DNA of 64,000 bases from Lepidurus packardi (lineage: Eukaryota > Arthropoda > Branchiopoda > Notostraca > Triopsidae): the NCBI GenBank assembly GCA_023053545.1, contig JAKZAN010000004.1, positions 11,879,235-11,943,234 on the forward strand, read 5' to 3'. Positions within the stretch are counted from its first letter, which is position 1. Each line of letters opens with the position of its first letter. The translations under genes and the position numbers were made by a program. The notes below the pieces were generated by a model that did no database searches, was not told the DNA's origin, and saw only the letters and a list, made by a program, of their open reading frames with translations. Of this stretch, positions 57,608 to 64,000 are shown piece by piece.

Positions 57608-58264
57608 GTCATGTTTTCACTTCTACTTTTTGCCGAGTTTTGAAGTTGGACGCCATCTAGCAGGGATATTTTCCGCGTCATATATTTGAATGTGAGATCT
57701 ACAGCAATCCAGACTTAGAAACTCAAAAAGCAGTCAAAAATCCCAATTTTGGCTTGGATTTGCAAAGTAAACGGTCTGAGAGACGTCTACGTTGCGATCC
57801 AATCCCAAAACTTGTACTTTTTATTAAATTGGACAAAAGAATTTAAATTTGGGTCATTTTCCGCACTGTGTATTTGAAATACAGTTTGAAAAAGCCGGAC
57901 ACCGTAAAATAAAGTAACATTTTTGTTAACTTATAACACCATCACCAGGGAAAAATTTATTCCATTTGTTATCAGATCTAAATAACCAACACCACGATGC
58001 AAAATCCAAACATTTTAAAAAATGTAACATATAAACTCTAGACAATCGCAGATCAATGCTCTCAGCGCAAATGGCACTAAGAATCACAACAAAACAATCA
58101 GATCTTTCCTCTTCCGGCACTAGACTAATGTCAAGGTCAATCTCAGATGTTTTACAACCCAAGACAAATTCGTGAATCAAAATGTGTAACTTGAGCAAAC
58201 AACTATTGGTTTTATAACTGGCAAGTAAAAGGTTAATATGGAACGTTGAAGCAAAGCCGTGAGC
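57608..58264. other. PIGO 5' region and OAT 3' region
   Basis: No supported gene. A 90-codon - strand frame at 57926-58198 lacks a domain and lies in the expected OAT 3' untranslated region. Confidence 0.4.
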
Positions 58265-60144
58265 TTATTTCACATAAGACTCGATCACATCTCGAATAAT
58301 GCCAATGCACACTTGCAATTCCTGCTCGGAGATGACTAAAGGAGGCGCAAAGCGTATAATATCGCCGTGAGTTGGCTTGGCCAGCAAGCCGTGGTTCCGC
58401 AAACGCAAACACACTTCCCAGGCATCAAATTCTGTAAAGAAAATAATTTCCATAAATTCCCCAAATCAGGTAGAAAGGTTAAACAACGGTAAAGAAGAAG
58501 AAAACACGAGAAAATATACCTGGTTTGATTACAATCGCATTGAGAAGACCCTTGCCTCGAGCCAATCTGACCACTTTGGGGTTCAACTGACCAAGTTCTC
58601 CTCTGAGAATCTTTCCTAACCGTTGGGCATTTTCAGCCAGTTTTTCTTCTTCCAACACGTGAAGAGCTGCCATAGCAACTTTGCAAGCTAAAGGATTTCC
58701 TCCATAAGTAGATCCATGCTCACCAGGCTTAATACACAGCATGACGTGGTCATTAGCGAAGACGGCTGACACCTGCAAGAGAGCAGAAACAGGACATTTG
58801 TAACGAATTTTTTGGAAAGAAAAACACGCGAATCATAAGACTTACTGGCAAAACACCGCCCGACAACGCTTTTCCCAAGACCAAGATATCTGGTTTGACA
58901 TCTTCATGGTCGACTGCTAAACGCTTTCCAGTTCTCCCCAAACCCGTCTGCACCTCGTCGGCAATCCAGAGCACTCTTTGCTTGGTACATAACTCACGAA
59001 CTTTCCGCAAATAACCTTCTTTGGGAACAACAACGCCAGCTTCGCCTTGAATCGGCTCCATCATAAAGGCGCACACATTGGGGTGTTGCAAGGCGCTTTC
59101 CAAAGCGGGGATATCGTCGTACGGGATAATCTCGAAGCCGGGCATGTACGGCCCAAAACCCCCGTAAGACGATGCATCGGTTGAGCTCGAAATTGCGGCC
59201 AAGGTCCGGCCCCAGAAGTTGCCTTCTACAAATACAATCTTGGCTTGATTGTCCGGAATCCCTTTGTGCATGTAACCCCATTTCCTGGCTAATTTGCAAG
59301 CTGTTTCGCCACCTTCCACGCCTTCAAAAATAGAACAAATGTCATTGCTAGTCTAATTTAATTCGTAAAAAAATAAGAAAAATGGAACTAAAAGAAAACT
59401 AGTTTATAAATTTCATTGCTAGTCTAATTTAATTCATAAAAAAAATAAGAAAAATAGAACTGAAAGCAATTAGTTCAAATTAAGTTCATAGAGAGAAATG
59501 ACAGCTTGATACCTGTGTTCATTGGGAGCATTTTGTCATAGCCAAAGAGTTTGGTTGCATACTCTTCAAACTCGCCCAAACAGTCAGCGTAAAAAGCCCG
59601 GGAAGTCAAGGTCAGGATGTCCGCTTGTTGTTTGAGCGCATGAATGATGCGCGGATGACAATGACCTTGGTTCACAGCGGAGTATGCGCTCAGGAAATCG
59701 AAATACTCGCGTCCTTCCACATCCCAAACTTTCGCACCTAGAAAAATACACAAAATAAATTCAATATTAAAGAAGAGTTACGTTATTTATGAATTCAAAA
59801 GGATTCAAATGTTTCTATAAATAGCGTATATTTAGAATAAATAAGAATAATAAATAATAAATATTTTCAATTATCATATTATTTTTTTAAATTAGGAAGT
59901 ATTATTTTTTCTCACCTTTGCCCTTGCACAAGGCAACAGGGAGTGGATGGTAATTATGCGCTCCGTATCTTAATTCTCGCTCAAAGACAGCAATAGATTT
60001 GGCTCCCAAACCAGAAAACTCTGCATTCTGCGAAGGATCCGCCACAGCTGGTGCTTTTTGCGTCGATCGGCTTCGCATAAAGATCAAATTCCATTGTTTG
60101 GTCGCCAAACACGGAATTAATAAACGCGATGCGGAAATATTCAT
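58265..60144 (-). CDS. Oat: Ornithine aminotransferase, mitochondrial
   Basis: OAT is a PLP enzyme of the mitochondrial matrix that converts ornithine and 2-oxoglutarate to glutamate-5-semialdehyde and glutamate. Five - strand exons join in frame: 60144-59916, 59737-59513, 59321-58846, 58772-58520 and 58431-58265, giving 449 residues (human 439). The N-terminus is Arg/Ser-rich without acids, as in a mitochondrial presequence. Family signatures: [82 protein letters not shown], and the PLP lysine in [10 protein letters not shown] at about residue 302. [15 protein letters not shown] follows. The DEVQTG aspartate that binds the pyridine nitrogen is present. Identity is firm. Confidence 0.96.
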
Positions 60145-61063
60145 TTTTGTAAGCGTTGAAAAGCTTTAGAACTGAAATGACAAAGGCAGTAAATCTGCGA
60201 ATGGTTTTACGAACGCAGAAAGATAGCTGGGCAGTATTTTTGTAGCACTCACCACGTCAGAGATTCGCGAGAAAATAAGCGATGTTTATGAGGATTTGTT
60301 TACGTACGGTTGTAAGTATTGGGAGCGATTGCTGATCGAATTGTTATTCGCGGAATGAATTTCGATAATCTTGCCAAAAAGCGAGGGAATTCAAAGGCTA
60401 ATATTTCAATTGTGGTAAAGTGGAACCATTCTTCTACGAAATTAGCTGTGAGACTGGACAGAAAAGCGGTCTAGTCTTGTTTGTTGACTGTTTGTTTAGC
60501 TCTGAAATGTAATTTTAAAAAGAGGGAAAAATTGCGCACTCGGAGCACGAGTGGGAAAACAACGAGATAAACAAGCTTGTTTACTTGTTTACATTTAAAT
60601 ATGCGAACTGACTCATGAAGATCAAAGCTTAAGGTCTAAAGTCTGAACTGAAGGTCTCGCACGAACACACTGGTTTTTTTTTGGTCCTCTTCCAAGTTTA
60701 CCTTCCTCACAGATTTTGTCAAGGTACCAAGGTCTAAATATCGGCAAAAACCGGTGTCTCTTTCCTCGCTGTTTGTCTACCTGTTCCAATAGCAAACGAG
60801 AAAAGGTTTCTAGACTCGTCAAATAAGGGCATCATAAAGATTTGGTGATAAAGAACCGGTGGCTTAACTGCCGGTAGTTTTACCACTTCAGAACTAGGAA
60901 CAAGTAGTTAGTATTAAAACGGATAGATGGCGGGTGTAGTTTCATTTCTTTCGCAAATCTTATTCGCTGATTATCAGGTAGGTTACATACGGCGCACTTA
61001 CATTCCGGTCATGTTACAAAAATTCCTCGAAAAATTAAAATCAGATCTACACATTTTCGCTAC
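60145..61063. other. OAT promoter side and HPDL 3' region
   Basis: About 900 bases with no supported gene. A short - strand frame at 60622-60822 has no domain. Confidence 0.4.
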
Positions 61064-62970
61064 TTAAAGTAATCCTTCCTTTTGTGCTAGTTCTAAACTT
61101 CGTTGCTCGTCAATGGACCTAGCTAGTGCAGTTATATTGCCCGAACCAAAACCGGTCGCTCCTTTCCGTTGCACGACTTCCAGGAAGAAAGTTTCCTGCT
61201 CAAAGATTGGCATTGTAAAGATTTGCAATAAAAATCGTTTCTTGTCTGATTCAGACGTTTGGGCATCAGCTTCAGAGTCAATTAAGATCCCTAATTTCTT
61301 AAAGACTTCGGGATCCTCTCCTGCTTTCTTGATCTCCCCTACTTTCACCTAAAAGATAAAAAAAACGGTTGTTACTTGATGGAATTCGTTTAAACAAGCT
61401 ATGCCTTAATTAAGTTACTTGGCAATAATAAGCGTTCGGTGGAGTTCGAAAAAGAATTCCATTGTCTGACATAGTTTGCACCGAATTTGTCAGCGCAAGT
61501 GCATGCAGTGCGATATGTTGAACTCCTGGTCCTTCATGTTGCTCCAGAAATGCTTCAATATGACCATTCGCTGTTCCATTCGGAAAATGCAAAATTAAAC
61601 AAATAAAATAAATTAAAGCTACGTTTATAGTCAATCAAAAGTCATTCATAAACCCAAAACATAAGAGTCCATATTCCATAATTGATAGAATTCACATTAA
61701 GATAAGATTCGTACATTCAGATCATACCTGCCGTATACTTTAGCTTATTGATGCGAAAATACTCATAGATGGCACTGATGTTTGTTATTGTTTTGCGAAA
61801 GCCATGTGCAAGAAAGTCAGAAAGTATTAGATAGCTAATTACCAGCAAACTTCTAAGCTAGTTATGCTTCTGAAAAGTAGTTTGTTGTAGTAGCCCAATT
61901 TGTCAAATCAAGTCAGAACAATATTTTTTAAGTTAAAATCCATTCTTGATGCATTATTAATCCATGAAAAATCCCTTATTAATCCATTAATAAAATCCAC
62001 TAAATTGTTAAAGACTGAAAGAACGATTTAGCATAAAGCTTACGAGCTTCGGCGAGTGATTCGGCGAGAACGACTCTCAGCATTGAATCACCTGGTTCCT
62101 CTACACAGGGCATTTCGATCCCGTTTTCTGCACATCGCCAGTAATTCATGGCTTTGAGCCTCATTCCAATAGGCGCGTCCAGCTTTAGCCCTTCAAAAGG
62201 ATCGTCCATCCTAATCCATATAAATTAGTAATTAAAATTCAATTAAAATCTACAAGTATAACAATTTCAAATCACAGCCAAAGATATCAAGGAAAGAAAA
62301 TTTACCGGTTTGTCATAAATCTTCGCATTCCAAACACTTTCTTATACCATTCGATGATGGATTCCGATTCCCCTGGTCGACACACGAACGTGACATGATC
62401 AAAGTGAGTTGTACTGGGCTTGTCAACTACGCGGATCTCATCAGCGTCCGTAAAAGTGGGCAGAAAAGGGCCATTATATTCGCTTTTGTTTAAAAGCGTA
62501 TGGACAATGTTTCCACAGCAAGAACTCACAATGGAATAGCGAACGGTCCCCCAGGAATCGCTAATATCTTGCGGAGGATGAATCAATCTGGAACCCAGCT
62601 TGAGAATACGTTCAGTGAGCGAATCTACGTCTTTGACTTCCAAGGCGACGTTAAAGACGGAATCCACGGAGTGATTAGGCAAATGGTCACAACAATGAAC
62701 TTCAAAGTGGTTCTTTGGTTGAGGAGTGGAAGAAGGCTTGCGTTCGGTGACCAGAAACGTCGAACGGCCCGAATTGAAAACCAACTGCGAGCTCGACGGA
62801 GTATTGCGCCAGGCTAAGAGGGAGAAACCCAGTTTGTTGAGCAGAAACGTTGAAACTGGCTTTCCACGAGCGACGCACATCTCCACATGGTGCAGACTAC
62901 CATAAATTATATAGTTAGTTGTGGTAAAAAAGGACAATTTTCGAAAAGTAACAATGGTTATCCACAGCAT
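61064..62970 (-). CDS. HPDL: 4-hydroxyphenylpyruvate dioxygenase-like protein
   Basis: HPDL is a mitochondrial relative of HPD; in humans it makes 4-hydroxymandelate on a route to the coenzyme Q head group. Four - strand exons join in frame: 62970-62306, 62210-62044, 61570-61419 and 61348-61064, giving 422 residues if the ATG at 62970 is the start. The N-terminal 23 residues look like a basic, hydroxylated presequence, but an acceptor-like ggtag just before LHHVEM means a different first exon is possible. Family marks: SEYNGPFLPTF, FDHVTFVC (iron His 192), VVLAESL, HEGPGVQHIAL (His 296), and FLLQIFTMPIF with ETFFLEVVQRKGATGFGSGN (iron Glu 385). The 2-His-1-Glu iron site is intact. It resembles human HPDL more than HPD in these blocks as I remember them. 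Confidence 0.88.
61420..61569 (-). other. HPDL second-half exon with GPG(V/L)QH iron motif
   Basis: These bases are HPDL exon 3. It follows a 473-base intron (61571-62043) that holds the second copy of the ~36-base motif shared with glass intron 5, at about 61767-61803. It is the longest intron in this gene. Confidence 0.6.
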
Positions 62971-63848
62971 CTTCTAGAATCTGGTACTAATTCTTTATGT
63001 ACCATCGTTAATACTAAGAGAGAGTTAATGAGAATCGATTTGAGACTTAAATTTGACCTTTATAGAATACGATTTTAGAATTTGGTCGCCAAAAGTAAAT
63101 TATGTACCGCAAAGCAGAGCGAGTGGGACAAGTTTCAGCAACTCTGTTACTATGGCTAGAATAACTTTGAGTATCAGCTCTGAGTCTGAGAATCCGCATT
63201 GTTGCTCTTAATAATAAGAGCATTTGTACTTGAATTGGGAGGTAGAAGTGAATGACTTGCTTCCTTAGCTTCAGACTGTCTAAATTAAAAGAAATTGCAA
63301 ATACAGATGTTTTTATTATTTCTTTACAAACAAACAGTATTTAAGAGAACTTTACTTGATTATATTTCGCACATACACTTAGCTTGGTAGAAGAGATGCT
63401 AATACGGAAGCAGTATGAGTAAATAAATAAAAATAATAAAAAAAATTGCATGCACTTCGCACGTGGATTTGGACCATAATCGTTCGCGAAATGTGAAAAC
63501 ATGAACGGCGAGCGGCAAAATTTTCGACTTCCCCTTTTTGAATTTTACCTTGAATTGAAGGTATAAATGCTTCATATACTAATTTATTTTAATTCGAAGA
63601 AGGTTGATAAGTATTTTATTGCATGTCAATAACTCTATAACTCTTTTAAATAATAGACTCTTAATTAATTATAACATACCACTATGAACTGCGACATGCG
63701 CACTATCTATCGTTCCAGAATGGTTCTGTTTACTTGTTAGTCAGAGCTACGTTTTATTTGCTCCAGTCGCGTCCTACCGCGTCAGTGAGAAGCGTCTGTG
63801 TCCGGCTGCTATCGAAGTATATTGGCAGGGTCAGCTTGCTTAATTCAG
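62971..63848. other. HPDL 5' region and right-edge spacer
   Basis: No supported gene in about 880 bases of AT-rich sequence. A promoter-like gcgtcagtgagaagcgtc lies at about 63778-63796. Confidence 0.4.
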
Positions 63849-64000
63849 ATCTTTCTCGAACTTGAAAGCAGTGAAAATGCTAGCGGTTACAACTATAAGC
63901 GAGCATTACAGAAGTGGTTAGAGGAAGCAAGCGATGTTTATCATATAGTTGCAAATTTCGCCGATGTACTAGTGGAAAGCTTGAATGACGCTGATTTTCG
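63849..64000 (+). CDS. Possible exon of a gene running off the right edge
   Basis: After an acceptor-like ttaattcag the frame from 63849 stays open to the end of the window, about 50 codons, with an amphipathic helical look (YKRALQKWLEEASDVYHIVA, then ADVLVESLND). The frame is open upstream to a stop at 63786, with no ATG, so either the acceptor or an upstream exon must supply the start. No family recognised. Confidence 0.35.
   Translation, partial: MFLELESSENASGYNYKRALQKWLEEASDVYHIVANFADVLVESLNDADF

Overview
The window is nuclear DNA from an animal, most likely an arthropod with a compact genome. Genes lie close together on both strands, and most introns are only about 50-250 bases with GT-AG borders. 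One gene is the photoreceptor zinc-finger factor Glass; another is a cGMP phosphodiesterase that ends in a CaaX box, as in Drosophila Pde6. Genus and species cannot be read from the sequence. No CRISPR array, rRNA or intact tRNA gene was seen.

Layout, left half. 1-3602: non-coding, including three tandem copies of a ~380-bp block upstream of glass. 3603-6628: glass (+). 7316-9764: SPRING (SREBP-regulating protein) and DDRGK1 (both -). 10063-11169: an intronless GT32-type glycosyltransferase (+), divergent from DDRGK1. 11584-11964: a small secreted cysteine-rich protein (-). 13086-14230: a Star-like FkbM-fold membrane protein (+). 14983-17549: Rabex-5 (+). 17743-18918: AIP co-chaperone (-). 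19369-22845: SSRP1, the HMG subunit of FACT (+). 25247-32802: two tandem, diverged paralogues (+) of a large protein I cannot name. They carry TQT-type (LC8-like) motifs, long coiled coils and a shared C-terminal domain; only the first ends in a MYND finger.

Layout, right half. 34313-48192 is a ~13.9-kb palindromic block. Two inverted arms of about 3.2 kb flank a centre holding a ~3.2-kb array of ~40 units of 80 bp, repeated exon-like modules and a tRNA-derived SINE-like sequence. Then come the 3' end of a small membrane-protein gene (48401-48607, +) and four - strand genes: Pde6-like phosphodiesterase, PIGO, ornithine aminotransferase and HPDL. A possible exon runs off the right edge.

Most genes are unrelated single-copy housekeeping or signalling genes. 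AIP/SSRP1 and DDRGK1/GT32 are divergent pairs with short shared 5' regions. The most unusual parts are the palindrome with its satellite, the TQT paralogue pair, a tRNA-Cys 5'-half insertion with flanking direct repeats, a duplicated splice acceptor in glass, and a chimeric exon in SSRP1 made by internal duplication. Exon borders were worked out by hand from reading frame, splice dinucleotides and remembered family sequences; no alignment was run.
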